A stretch of DNA of 64,000 nucleotides from Vibrio diazotrophicus (lineage in GTDB: Bacteria; Pseudomonadota; Gammaproteobacteria; Enterobacterales; Vibrionaceae). Of the stretch, positions 46,394 through 55,111 are shown one piece after another. A program made the position numbers and the translations under genes. How positions within the stretch are numbered: position 1 is the stretch's first letter; every line of letters starts with the position of its first letter. The DNA lies in assembly GCF_038452265.1 (NCBI RefSeq), contig NZ_CP151842.1:992001-1056000 (forward strand). The letters run 5' to 3'. The notes under the pieces were generated by a model. The model was not told the origin of the DNA. It made no database searches and was given only the letters and a program-made list of their open reading frames with translations.

Positions 46394-47134
46394 TTACTCT
46401 ACCTGTCCGGATTGCGCCAGTTTTCTCATTGATTCTCCTCCGAGTTCTATTCGGTGACTGTTGTGGATTAACCTATCCAATAAGGCGTCAGCAACCGTGG
46501 CATTGCCTATCATGTTGTACCATTCTTTAACCGGAAGCTGGCTTATCATAATGGTGCTGCTGGTTTGATAACGATCCTCCAGAAGCTCCAGCAAGTGACC
46601 CGCATGATCCGGACTCAACTTTTCCATTCCCCAGTCATCCAAGATCAGAAGTTGTTTTCTCGACAGAGCCAGAAGTTGCTTTTGGTAAGTCCCGTCAAGG
46701 CGACCTGAACTCAGGTCATCAAGTAAACGGCTGAGCCTGTGATAACGGACACTGTAGAGCTGGTCGCAAGCTTGAGCTGCAAGCGCACAGGCAACGTAGG
46801 TTTTTCCTGCTCCCGTCGGTCCGGTGATCAGAACGTTTTGTTTTTTGTGCAAGTAGCTCCCGGTTAATAGCTCACTCATTTGAGTACGCTTAAGTCCTCG
46901 TCCTTCTTTGTAGATAATCTGACTTGGCAGAGCATCGACCCGGAGTTTAGCTTGCCACTTCAGGCGTTGGATTTTGGCCTGATTTCGTCCCAACACTTCG
47001 CTTTCAAGCAGCAGGCTTAACCGCTCTTCGAAGCTCAGCTCTGCATAGGTCGATAACTGCTCTTGTTGTTGCTCCAGAGCCGAGGCGGCATGGCTCAGAC
47101 GCAGTGATTTGAGTTGTTCGCTTATTGTGTTCAT
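46394..47134 (-). CDS. istB: IS21 transposition helper ATPase IstB
   Basis: An AAA+ ATPase of about 246 aa that selects target DNA and activates the IstA transposase. It has Walker A GPTGAGKTYVA and Walker B LLILDDWGME. ATG 47134 is better spaced from AGGAGAG than ATG 47137. The gene begins ten bases after the istA stop, whose end overlaps the ribosome binding site. Confidence 0.95.
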   Translation of the reverse strand: MNTISEQLKSLRLSHAASALEQQQEQLSTYAELSFEERLSLLLESEVLGRNQAKIQRLKWQAKLRVDALPSQIIYKEGRGLKRTQMSELLTGSYLHKKQNVLITGPTGAGKTYVACALAAQACDQLYSVRYHRLSRLLDDLSSGRLDGTYQKQLLALSRKQLLILDDWGMEKLSPDHAGHLLELLEDRYQTSSTIMISQLPVKEWYNMIGNATVADALLDRLIHNSHRIELGGESMRKLAQSGQVE

Positions 47135-47143
47135 CATTCTCTC

Positions 47144-48676
47144 CTAGTGATAACTGTTGGGTCCGCGCACATTGCTGTGTTGGATGTCAGGGGTGGATTC
47201 CGGAGTCGAAGACAACAGGCCTTCCCGGTGATTTTCAAGCAAGTTTCTGATGAACCTGAGATAGGGTTTGTTCACCATCAGAGCATCTTTACATGCCTGC
47301 TCTAAGCGAGCGTCACCGTATTTTTTCGTCAGGTTGAGAAGCCCAAGGCAACTGCGATTGGCTTGCGCAGGATGCGCTTTCGACATGAGTAATCGGTTGA
47401 CCACTTCTTGTGTCGCTGCGCCGATCCGGCCTCCCCAGTTAAGTAACCGCTCTGGTGACCATTTTTGATATTGATGATTGCTGGGCATATGCTCCGGATA
47501 AGTACTGATCCCATGCTCTTTTTTACTGGCTGGGTGCTGAGAGATCAGATTACCCTGATGGTATATCTGTATCAGCCTGGAAGTGGCTTCAAGCTCAACG
47601 TATTGGCCCACTAACTGATGGGGAACAGAGTAATAATGCCTTTTGTATTCGATGTGATAATCCGGCCCCACTTTGGCGCGTTTGATTTCTGTGTAGAGAT
47701 AACGTTGTACGGGGAGAGGTTTTAGTGCCGGCTTATCCAGAGTATCGAACAGCTCCTTTCGGCTGGCTCCCAGTTGTTTCATCTGTCTTTGGTTCAGTGA
47801 GTCCATTAACTCCCGGATAGAGAGGTTTAGCTCTTTGAAGGTATGGAAGGTTCGGTGACGAAGCCGCATCATGATCCAACGCTCAACGATAAGGACGGCA
47901 TTCTCAGCCTTGGCTTTATCTTTGGGTTTATAAGGGCGTGCTGGCATAACGGCCGTGCGGTAATGGTACGCCAACTTGCGGTAACTATCGTTGAGCTTGG
48001 GTTCGTAGCGGTCCGTTTTGGTCACCGCGGATTTTAGGTTATCAGGTACAAGCAACGCCGGAACGCCGCCGAAGTGTTCAAAGGCATTGGCATGAGCTTC
48101 CAGCCAGTGCTCAAGTCGCTGGCTTTCACAGGCTTCAACATAGGTGTAGTTGGACGCACCTAACGTCGCCACGAAGATCTGAGCGTTGCGGATTTCTCCG
48201 GTTTCAGGGTTTACCACCGGGATGGTTGGTCCACAGTAGTCGATGAACAGTTTGTCACCGGCCAGGTGGCTCTGACGCATACTGCGTTTCTGCTTCTTTA
48301 ACCAACGAGTGTAATGCTCGCAGAACTGGCTGTAACGATAAGCTCTCTCCTGATATTCAGCCAGATACTCTTCCCACAGCAGATGTTTGCTCATGCCCTT
48401 ACGTTTCAGTTCGACAAAGCACTGGGCGAAGTCCGGCATCACCTTTGTGTCGCTGATTGTTTTGTCACGATAGAGAGTCTGAGCCAGTTCAGTATCAGAG
48501 CAGCTTTCAGGGAGAGGCCAACTCATTGCGCTTTGCTCAAAACGGGTCAGTATTTCTGAGATGGTTGAACGACTTACTTTCGTGCAGGAAGCGATCTTTC
48601 TGGTCGACAGATGGCACTCATATTTAAGGCGTAATACCTCTTTGATGTTTGTCATAGATGTTCTCTTTTTCGGCAT
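47144..48676 (-). CDS. istA: IS21-family transposase IstA
   Basis: A 510-aa DDE transposase. N-terminal helix-turn-helix (LSTRKIASCTKVSRSTISEIL), then the RNase H-like core with Asp in FIDYCGPTIPV, Asp in LVPDNLKSAV and Glu in KAENAVLIVERW. The ATG at 48676 with AGGAAG seven bases upstream is preferred to an in-frame GTG at 48682. Confidence 0.95.
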   Translation of the reverse strand: MPKKRTSMTNIKEVLRLKYECHLSTRKIASCTKVSRSTISEILTRFEQSAMSWPLPESCSDTELAQTLYRDKTISDTKVMPDFAQCFVELKRKGMSKHLLWEEYLAEYQERAYRYSQFCEHYTRWLKKQKRSMRQSHLAGDKLFIDYCGPTIPVVNPETGEIRNAQIFVATLGASNYTYVEACESQRLEHWLEAHANAFEHFGGVPALLVPDNLKSAVTKTDRYEPKLNDSYRKLAYHYRTAVMPARPYKPKDKAKAENAVLIVERWIMMRLRHRTFHTFKELNLSIRELMDSLNQRQMKQLGASRKELFDTLDKPALKPLPVQRYLYTEIKRAKVGPDYHIEYKRHYYSVPHQLVGQYVELEATSRLIQIYHQGNLISQHPASKKEHGISTYPEHMPSNHQYQKWSPERLLNWGGRIGAATQEVVNRLLMSKAHPAQANRSCLGLLNLTKKYGDARLEQACKDALMVNKPYLRFIRNLLENHREGLLSSTPESTPDIQHSNVRGPNSYH

Positions 48677-48906
48677 TATCACTTCCTTGCTACGTTAATA
48701 TGCATAACAAGAATAGTGAGTGATTGATTTAAAAGAGAAAAGAGGGATATTCCGGAGTAACCGGACAGGGTTTCCGCTTAACCGGACAGTGATTCCGGAG
48801 TTAGTGGAAAAATGGCTGGTTTATGCCGGAAATAGTGTCCGGATTAAAACGGAATGGGTGTCCGGGGAATCCCGGAAACGGTGGCTGGATTGCTCCGGAA
48901 TACGCA

Positions 48907-48913
48907 GTCAGAG
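48907..48913. repeat. Target-site duplication, right copy
   Basis: GTCAGAG directly after the right IS21 inverted repeat, identical to 46308-46314. Confidence 0.9.
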
Positions 48914-49185
48914 TTTGGGAGTTGTCCAGATTTCACCATTTTTAGATTAGAAAATGAACTCAACGCACTGATAAACAAGACCCGGGATATGTGTTAGTTT
49001 GAGGCAGTTTATACTTGGACTGGATACATAATACCTGCTGCCATCTACGTGATATGTAATAACAAAGGTTTGAAAGCTAACAGTGATGTAAGAGTGATGT
49101 AAGAATAGATAAATTTTACTTGGGGGAAATTCCATCAACAGAACGTAAAAGAGTAAAATTCTAACGCATAAAGGGGCAAAAGTGA

Positions 49186-49893
49186 TTAACCGAAATGAAG
49201 TTCTCTATGACAATTAGGACACAAAGCCTGAGCATTCTCGACACTATCATCCCCTCCATCTGCGAGTCTTTTAATATGATGAACTTCAAGATAAGGAGTA
49301 CCATCTCGGCTTCTTGAAAATGGTGCTTGTTGTTTACAACGTTCACATATCCCATCAGATCTTAATAAAACTTCAACAATAACATCTGGGTTTCTTCTAA
49401 ATGTATAAGTTGTTGTGTGGATTCTTTCAGGACGCTTGCTTGAACTAAAAAGACGCATTTTACGGTTATCTGGTGTGTCGTTAAATGAACGTTCTATCGC
49501 TTCTTCCAATTCGAGTTGTATTTGCTCTGAAGTTGGTGCATCAACCTGCTCATCGTTTGATATCAATATTTCTTCTGAGCGAGAACTAAATATCTCGAAA
49601 ACATCTTTAGCTTGTGCAAAATGAAAGTAATAAACAGTTCTAGTCTGGTCCTGTCCTATGCGCTGTGACATCATTTCTAGTTGTGCTCTAAAACGCCTAA
49701 ATTCTCCCGTTGGTACAACTGTGAATTGGTTACTGCTGACCTTTGGGGCAACCCATGCGGTAGATTCATGATTAAAATTTTTACTTCTAATTCCCCAACG
49801 TCGGTTATCTTTCTTTGGTTGATGGTGAATATAGGCTCCATCAATATTCTTAGCTAGTGACAATAAATCACTATCCATACGACTTCTTTTCAT
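49186..49893 (-). CDS. HNH endonuclease-domain protein
   Basis: A 235-aa protein whose last 50 residues form an HNH nuclease: CERCKQQAPF, LEVHHIKRLADGG, then ENAQALCPNCHRELHFG with the paired CxxC zinc ligands and the catalytic His. The first 180 residues are not a family I know and may recognise DNA or a modified base. The ATG at 49893 has TTAGGG upstream; a TTG at 49917 is also in frame. It has its own promoter (see 49924-49961), similar to that of the next gene. A restriction-type defence role is plausible. Confidence 0.8.
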   Translation of the reverse strand: MKRSRMDSDLLSLAKNIDGAYIHHQPKKDNRRWGIRSKNFNHESTAWVAPKVSSNQFTVVPTGEFRRFRAQLEMMSQRIGQDQTRTVYYFHFAQAKDVFEIFSSRSEEILISNDEQVDAPTSEQIQLELEEAIERSFNDTPDNRKMRLFSSSKRPERIHTTTYTFRRNPDVIVEVLLRSDGICERCKQQAPFSRSRDGTPYLEVHHIKRLADGGDDSVENAQALCPNCHRELHFG

Positions 49894-49923
49894 AAACAGC
49901 CCTAACTGAATAGACAATTAATC

Positions 49924-49961
49924 TCATACTAGATGTATGAGATTAATTAAGTCAAAAGTAT
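49924..49961 (-). promoter_or_regulatory. Promoter/operator of the HNH gene, shared type
   Basis: On the minus strand TTGACT and TAGTAT/TATGAG lie about 17-18 bp apart within TTAATTAATCTCATAC. CTCATAC and GTATGAG form a 7-bp inverted repeat over the putative -10. A near copy lies at 50689-50725 before the next gene. Confidence 0.55.
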
Positions 49962-50086
49962 CTGTCAGGACTGATAAGTTTGCCTGTTCTAGCACGGGGC
50001 ACTTCTGAGGTAAAAGCGTCAGGCATACAAGTTCGGGACTTATGTGCGTTTGTTAGATAAATTTACCTTTGATGATTCCCGTCGCT

Positions 50087-50629
50087 TTACCATGATGCTG
50101 TTGCATGCTTTCCTTCGCCTTTCGGTAGGTCTTTTCGGGCAATCAATTTACCCTCAAAAGTAAAGTCTTCGGAAATTTTTACAATTAAAAGCTTGTTAAA
50201 GTTACCAGCACGTTTCACTTTGACTTGTTCTTTACTTTTCTCAGGAGAGATAGTTTTTATCTCGATAAAGTCATTGCCAAGCTTTCCGTCAGAGCCTTGA
50301 GTATGTGGTTTATGCCGCTTTATTCCGTATTCTATTTCGGCAAATAGCTCACCCAATTCACCCCAAATCTGTAAGTAGCGATTTGTCAATTTATAGAAAG
50401 ATTCCGCACTAGTAACCAAACTCTCAAAAATAACTTCTAGTTCAGGATTGGCCACAATATGTTCAGCATTTAGATAATTGTTATCAATCGCTTCCCATTC
50501 GTCAGGAGAAAAACCGAAATCTGACAGATCAACTTCATACGGGTTATATCCACAAGCAGCTGCATCAGCAATTTGATCCGCACTATAACCCTCATTATGC
50601 ATATCATGTAGAAAATCCCAATCTCCCAT
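50087..50629 (-). CDS. Hypothetical protein with PD-(D/E)xK-like motif
   Basis: A 180-aa acidic protein. The N-terminal half (MGDWDFLHDMHNEGYSADQ) is helical; the C-terminal half has GSDGKLGNDFIEIKTIS (about 107-124), where the Asp and the E-x-K on adjacent strands follow the restriction-endonuclease fold, with a basic strand after it. That makes a DNA-cutting role possible, but the match is only a short motif. GGAG five bases before the ATG supports the start. Its promoter strongly resembles that of the HNH gene downstream. Confidence 0.65.
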   Translation of the reverse strand: MGDWDFLHDMHNEGYSADQIADAAACGYNPYEVDLSDFGFSPDEWEAIDNNYLNAEHIVANPELEVIFESLVTSAESFYKLTNRYLQIWGELGELFAEIEYGIKRHKPHTQGSDGKLGNDFIEIKTISPEKSKEQVKVKRAGNFNKLLIVKISEDFTFEGKLIARKDLPKGEGKHATASW

Positions 50630-50688
50630 ATTGACTCCATATAGTTAGACAAAACACAAACGCTGAACAGCTAGGTAGACACTTCATT

Positions 50689-50725
50689 TCATACTAGTGG
50701 TATTAGATTAATTAAGCCAAAATAT
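50689..50725 (-). promoter_or_regulatory. Promoter/operator of the 180-aa gene, shared type
   Basis: Minus-strand TTGGCT, TAATTAATCT and TAGTATGA match the arrangement before the HNH gene (49924-49961). The shared block is about 37 bp with most positions identical, including ATTAATTAAG on the plus strand. Confidence 0.55.
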
Positions 50726-50766
50726 GACTTGTGCGTTTATTGGAAGTGATAGCTCTAGCAAAGAAT

Positions 50767-50813
50767 GGGGCACAAATGAGTCAGCTCAGATCAAGCTGAC
50801 TCGAAGATGGACA
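50767..50813. repeat. 47-bp direct repeat, copy 1
   Basis: Begins GGGGCACAAATGAGTCAGCT and ends GATGGACA. It is identical but for one base to copy 2 at 52650-52696. Inside it GAGTCAGCT and AGCTGACTC form a perfect 9-bp inverted repeat. Confidence 0.85.
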
Positions 50814-50893
50814 TTTCTGAGCTACTCAAGATAACTAGCTCGATAATCACAATATTCCACACTTAGTCAAATTGTCACTAACTCAAAAGATAA

Positions 50894-52585
50894 CTACACT
50901 AACTCTTTGACTATTTTAAGGTACTGTAAAAACTCAGGAGCTTTCACCAATCCTTTGTTCCAGAACTGCCGAGATTTTGACATTTTTCCAGCAAGCTCAG
51001 AAGTTAGGTATTTATAATTTTCTACTAGCCTATCGCTGCCAATAGGAGAGCTTTTCTCTGATGCTAGTTTCTTTGCATATGCTTGAATGTGCTGACGCAT
51101 CTCAAATTTAGCAGTTTCTGGAGTTTCTTCTTCAATGCTACAAAAATCCAAAAATTCATTTATTTCGGTTTCAGTCTCATTACAAAGCGCTAGTATTCCT
51201 TCGAGATCAGCAACACAGCAAAAGTGGACGTTTTTCAGAGGTATCTTACCAGCAACCGCTTCATCTATCCTTTGTCTATATTCATCCCCTAAATAAGAGG
51301 CGAGTTTAACACCGTTACCAAGGTAAAAGTCTTGGTGAGTCACTATGAGAGCATATCTGTTATCATAATCAGCAAGATCCTCAAAACCAACGCCACTTAA
51401 CTTATCTGCACATTCACCCGCTTGTTTAATACCTTTCAGGTGAGTATCTCTTAACTTGTCCTTAATAATGTTGCTCTGGTCAGTCACAAGAATTTTTTGG
51501 TTGGGTTCTACGCCTTTTGCATCAATAAAAATCGAAGTTCCGTTTCGTTGATGTAAGAAGTCGACAACCTTACCCTGAATTTTGTTATCTCTGTAAACTT
51601 CCTTCAGTTGCTCTTCTCTTGTCGTCTCAAAATTATATGCATCAAAAACATATGCTAAATAATCTTCAAACTCTTTAGTAAATTTGTCTCGAAAGCCATT
51701 CGAATCAGCGGTTTTAAGTGTTCTGAGAACAAACTCGCTCAACCCGATACTTGCAATGTATGGATGAGCGGTTGATATACCTTCAGGTAGGATGAGTATT
51801 GGTTTCTCAAGCAATAGTGGTTCAGAAAAATACTCTTCTGCTCTTACGTCTCCATCGCCTCTAGTTTCTCCCCTTCGGCGTTTCATCAATTGTTGCAACT
51901 GTTCAAAGTTTGCTCCAACCAAACTGAGGTATTGTTTAATCACGGCTACTGGATATGCAGGTGAGAGTTTGGGTAAGAACTCTTCGTACTTAATGACAGG
52001 CTTTTTAGACGAGTAAAATATAGAAAAGAAAAACACCGACAAAACAAAAAAGTCTTCCAAATCAATATCCGTCTGAGCTTGAAAGCTATCTCTAAACGAC
52101 CGACTTGCACCTTCATTGCACATAATTGAGAACAACCTTACCAAGAAATAGTTGTGTACTATCTGGTTCGTTTGAAATCTAAGTTGTGTTAGTAGGAACG
52201 CTCTTAGAGACAACCAAACATTATCTTCATCGGCAAATTTTGTAGCTTTTCCTTGTAGCTCCCAAATTTTGTTCAATATATTCCATACATCTTTTTCATT
52301 CGCAGGAATAGCGCCGTGAATGGGTTCTAGTTCTAATGTCCACTCGAGCATTAGGCAGACAATCCAAGGTCGACCTAGTGCTTTAGGTTCATCAGGATAT
52401 ACGGTATGTAGCCGAGTCAGTAAATGTTGTACGACAGATTCTTTTGTGTAGCGTGTTATCGAGTTTCTTATCTTATGAGCATCTTTACTAAATGACATCA
52501 AATAACTCCCATGATACGGATAAACCCTAGCTTCATCTTTTAAGAAGCTTGAATCGCCACCTATAGAGTAGACACTTTGTTGCAT
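50894..52585 (-). CDS. Hypothetical protein with DxK nuclease-like motif
   Basis: A 563-aa protein with no overall family I recognise. The first 300 residues are helical. Near residues 340-365 the sequence VVDFLHQRNGTSIFIDAKG has the Asp...D-x-K strand pattern of PD-(D/E)xK nucleases, followed by a region (RYALIVTHQDFYLG, HFCCVADLEG) that completes an alpha/beta fold. No partner gene is directly linked. It lies between two copies of a 47-bp repeat, in a run of nuclease-like genes, which suggests an anti-phage or anti-plasmid role. No clear ribosome binding site precedes the ATG. Confidence 0.7.
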   Translation of the reverse strand: MQQSVYSIGGDSSFLKDEARVYPYHGSYLMSFSKDAHKIRNSITRYTKESVVQHLLTRLHTVYPDEPKALGRPWIVCLMLEWTLELEPIHGAIPANEKDVWNILNKIWELQGKATKFADEDNVWLSLRAFLLTQLRFQTNQIVHNYFLVRLFSIMCNEGASRSFRDSFQAQTDIDLEDFFVLSVFFFSIFYSSKKPVIKYEEFLPKLSPAYPVAVIKQYLSLVGANFEQLQQLMKRRRGETRGDGDVRAEEYFSEPLLLEKPILILPEGISTAHPYIASIGLSEFVLRTLKTADSNGFRDKFTKEFEDYLAYVFDAYNFETTREEQLKEVYRDNKIQGKVVDFLHQRNGTSIFIDAKGVEPNQKILVTDQSNIIKDKLRDTHLKGIKQAGECADKLSGVGFEDLADYDNRYALIVTHQDFYLGNGVKLASYLGDEYRQRIDEAVAGKIPLKNVHFCCVADLEGILALCNETETEINEFLDFCSIEEETPETAKFEMRQHIQAYAKKLASEKSSPIGSDRLVENYKYLTSELAGKMSKSRQFWNKGLVKAPEFLQYLKIVKELV

Positions 52586-52649
52586 TACTAAAGTTTGGTC
52601 AACTAGCTAGTGTCACACAGAACTTGTTAGGTAATGAGTAACAAAGAAA

Positions 52650-52696
52650 GGGGCACAAATGAGTCAGCTCAGATCAAGCTGAATCGAAGATGGACA
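52650..52696. repeat. 47-bp direct repeat, copy 2
   Basis: 46 of 47 bases identical to 50767-50813; the one change weakens the inner inverted repeat (AGCTGAATC). The two copies bracket the 563-aa gene. Confidence 0.85.
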
Positions 52697-52861
52697 ATTA
52701 TCAGTCAGCGATTTTACTAAATTATAAAACCATCAATAACTACAGGTGTTGCAAAAAATATTGGTTTAGGTGCGCACCATCTCGCCTCATGGTAAATAAA
52801 ATTATCTAGATTTCAGGCGTTAATGGTAATTCTCTAGTGTAACATTCATATGATTTCACCT

Positions 52862-52886
52862 TTTAATATGATGAAATCATATTAAA
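52862..52886. promoter_or_regulatory. Perfect 11-3-11 inverted repeat, candidate operator
   Basis: TTTAATATGAT, GAA, ATCATATTAAA. It ends nine bases before the ATG of the phage-type regulator and so overlaps its promoter or ribosome-binding region. A related half-site (CATATGATTTCA) lies 10 bases further left. Confidence 0.6.
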
Positions 52887-52895
52887 TGCAACAAG

Positions 52896-53255
52896 ATGCA
52901 CAAAAATCTATTTTTCAGGGAAGTGATATGCGGTTTAACCGTCGAAGAGACAGAAAAACTGTGTTTTAAAACTGTGAGGCAGGTCAAGTTGTGGGACGGT
53001 GGAAAAACGGATATTCCACCGGAATGCAAGAGCCTGATGCGAATGCGAATGATTAAGGGCAGGGAACTGCACAAAAAAACCGACATGGAAGGATTTCAAA
53101 TGCGAGGAGATTATTTGATCCTTCCCAATAGTCAACAAGTCACATCACAACGACTTCTTACTGCTATCAGTGTTCTAGGAATCGAGTCAGAAATAGAAAT
53201 CAAAACAACATCCAAACTTATTAAATATTCACGCATGCTATCTAAGTTTTTGTGA
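52896..53255 (+). CDS. Phage-type regulatory protein (DUF3653-like)
   Basis: A 119-aa protein. The start KNLFFREVICGLTVEETEKL and the later GGKTDIPPECKSLMRM match a family of small vibrio phage proteins that I recall as DUF3653, with a helix-turn-helix-like first half (CGLTVEETEKLCFKTVRQV). In phages they act as regulators. No phage structural or replication gene is nearby, so it is an orphan. The strong inverted repeat just upstream may be its operator. Confidence 0.7.
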   Translation: MHKNLFFREVICGLTVEETEKLCFKTVRQVKLWDGGKTDIPPECKSLMRMRMIKGRELHKKTDMEGFQMRGDYLILPNSQQVTSQRLLTAISVLGIESEIEIKTTSKLIKYSRMLSKFL

Positions 53256-53310
53256 ACAAATCACTTACATTGGGGCGAATGATTAGTAGCCCCAAAAAAC
53301 AGTTTGTACG

Positions 53311-54900
53311 TTAGCTGCTTATACTCAACTCAGTTCTATTTCTACCATTATCTTTTGCTTTATACAGGGCATCGTCGGCTTCCTTGAGAACAGCGCTAAT
53401 AGGTTTACCTTCAGCAGCCCAATGAGCGACACCTATAGAAACTGTCACATGTCCTACAGTTTCAAAATCTTGAGATTCAATCGATTTGCGAATACGTTCC
53501 GCCGCATACTTAGCATGATATATATCTGTTTTTGGTAAGAACAATAAAAACTCTTCTCCGCCAGAACGGAATACTAAATCTAATTCTCTTGCTTGTAGCT
53601 TTAGATGCTCTGCTACATTCTTTAATACTATATCGCCCACATCATGACCAAATACATCATTAACTTTTTTGAAGTGGTCTATATCCACAGCTAAAACAGA
53701 AAATGGTATTTTTTGTATACGGAGATTATCTTGAGATTTATCTAGCCCTCTACGGTTTAATAATCCCGTCAACGAATCTGTTAAAGAATCACTATGTAGT
53801 TGATTAATAGTATTAGAAACTATGTTTAATGTATTAAGAAAAGAACGCTTTAAATATGACGCCTCAAAATACCACGACTTTACTTTAATTAAATCATATC
53901 CAGTAGATGTATGACTTTCATAGTTTTTTAATATACTAGCCAATTGCCATAAAGGTTTAGATATAAATACAGATGCAACCCAGATAATTAAAACCGTTAT
54001 TACTCCAATTGGAAGTGATTTAATGAATACCTTCCACATTTGCTCATTAAGCGTTGCTACGGTAAGTGCCTCCGCCCTTTGAGCAACGATTCCCCATCCA
54101 GAAAGAGCAACTGGCGCATAACCTGCTAACATATCAACTCCGCGAGAGTTAACGATAGGTTTACCGCCTTTTTCGCCTTTTGTTACAGCGTTAATTGCCT
54201 CATTTGTATCTATTACCTCTCCAACTCTTTTGGCGTCAGGATGGTAAATTATCGTGCGGTTTCTATCAACAACATAAAGATATGAACCATCTTTATAACT
54301 ATGCTTACCGAGAATCGTATTCAAAATATTTTTTTGTTCAAGGTAAATAGTTCCTGCTATATAACCTAAATACTCTTTATTTTCAGAGAAAATTGGATAT
54401 GAAATACTGGTTAAATAATTGCCAGAAGGTGGTATGAATGGGTCTGTAATAAGAGGAACTTTAGCATTTAATGATTGCAGCGAGCGATCACCTTTTAGCT
54501 GTACGCCTTTCAATTGTATGTTTTCAGGTGATATAGAGACTATAACCCCTTTAGAGTTAACGATAACTACAGAGTTAAAAAAACTTGTTTGAGTCCTTAA
54601 TCTATCGACCTCTTGCTGTTGTACTTTTGTGTCAGACATACCTTGACTGAGTAAAGCAGCGCTATACTCCAACTGGGAAAACGCTGACTCAATAAACAAG
54701 TCTGTTGTTTCAGCCATTTTTTCTGCGTAAACGCGGTTGGATTCAATAGTGTTAGTAATAATCAGTTGTTGCTGAACTCTGTACATTGAGTAAAAGGAGT
54801 TGATAAGCGTCATCAACACACTGAAGACACTCAGAATCAGGATTAATTGCCTTAAATTCAATTTATCATTTAACAAATTAGGTTCGCCTACATCATCCAT
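53311..54900 (-). CDS. Membrane diguanylate cyclase with dCache sensor
   Basis: A 529-aa protein: membrane helix (about 18-38), periplasmic dCache sensor (about 45-290), second membrane helix (about 295-315), linker, and GGDEF domain with the active SGGEEF. RELD, five residues before GGEEF, matches the RxxD product-inhibition site. It should make c-di-GMP in response to a periplasmic ligand. It stands alone in the accessory region, one of three c-di-GMP genes within 18 kb. Confidence 0.88.
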   Translation of the reverse strand: MDDVGEPNLLNDKLNLRQLILILSVFSVLMTLINSFYSMYRVQQQLIITNTIESNRVYAEKMAETTDLFIESAFSQLEYSAALLSQGMSDTKVQQQEVDRLRTQTSFFNSVVIVNSKGVIVSISPENIQLKGVQLKGDRSLQSLNAKVPLITDPFIPPSGNYLTSISYPIFSENKEYLGYIAGTIYLEQKNILNTILGKHSYKDGSYLYVVDRNRTIIYHPDAKRVGEVIDTNEAINAVTKGEKGGKPIVNSRGVDMLAGYAPVALSGWGIVAQRAEALTVATLNEQMWKVFIKSLPIGVITVLIIWVASVFISKPLWQLASILKNYESHTSTGYDLIKVKSWYFEASYLKRSFLNTLNIVSNTINQLHSDSLTDSLTGLLNRRGLDKSQDNLRIQKIPFSVLAVDIDHFKKVNDVFGHDVGDIVLKNVAEHLKLQARELDLVFRSGGEEFLLFLPKTDIYHAKYAAERIRKSIESQDFETVGHVTVSIGVAHWAAEGKPISAVLKEADDALYKAKDNGRNRTELSISS

Positions 54901-55037
54901 TAGTTAAGTTTTCCACTTGTTAGAGTTCATTTACAATAAGAATACACAATACGGGTATAGATTAATCAAATCGCTAAGGTAATGATAGCATTGAAAAAAG
55001 AAGATGCCCTACAAACCTTATAGTTATGTAGAAAGTA

Positions 55038-55060
55038 CCCCCGTAGTACATACTCGGGGG
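55038..55060 (+). other. GC-rich hairpin before the AraC remnant
   Basis: CCCCCG (55038-55043) pairs with CGGGGG (55055-55060) in otherwise AT-rich DNA. The GC-rich run continues to about 55110 and ends where AraC homology starts, so it probably marks a foreign junction rather than a terminator. Confidence 0.45.
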
Positions 55061-55111
55061 GTTGCTCCGTCCCTCCGCCTCCTCAGTCCTCGTGCGTCCC
55101 TTCACCAAAAC

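Larger units (their letters stand above)
46315..48906 (-). mobile_element. Complete IS21-family insertion sequence
   Basis: 2,592 bp bounded by the perfect 12-bp inverted repeats TGCGTATTCCGG (46315-46326) and CCGGAATACGCA (48895-48906), with a 7-bp target duplication on each side. It encodes IstA and IstB in overlapping order. Both ends carry several internal copies of CCGGA-type words (e.g. ATTCCGGACACCGG on the left, TAACCGGACAG on the right), the multiple terminal binding sites usual for this family. Everything appears intact, so insertion is probably recent. Confidence 0.95.
52586..52895. other. Intergenic stretch with repeats and a dif-like sequence
   Basis: About 310 bp. It contains the second 47-bp repeat, a GGTGCGCACC palindrome that starts a dif-like sequence (52775-52803), and a long inverted repeat before the phage-type regulator. 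No ORF is apparent. Confidence 0.5.

Noticed and set aside
50767..52696. 47-bp repeats as integron attC sites
   Set aside because: They lack the attC core GTTRRRY and the VCR-like symmetry, and no integron integrase is present.
53267..53300. TTGGGGC/GCCCCAA as a terminator for the GGDEF gene or the phage regulator
   Set aside because: The run after the stem is A on the plus strand and there is no T-run after it on the minus strand, so it does not fit a terminator in either direction.
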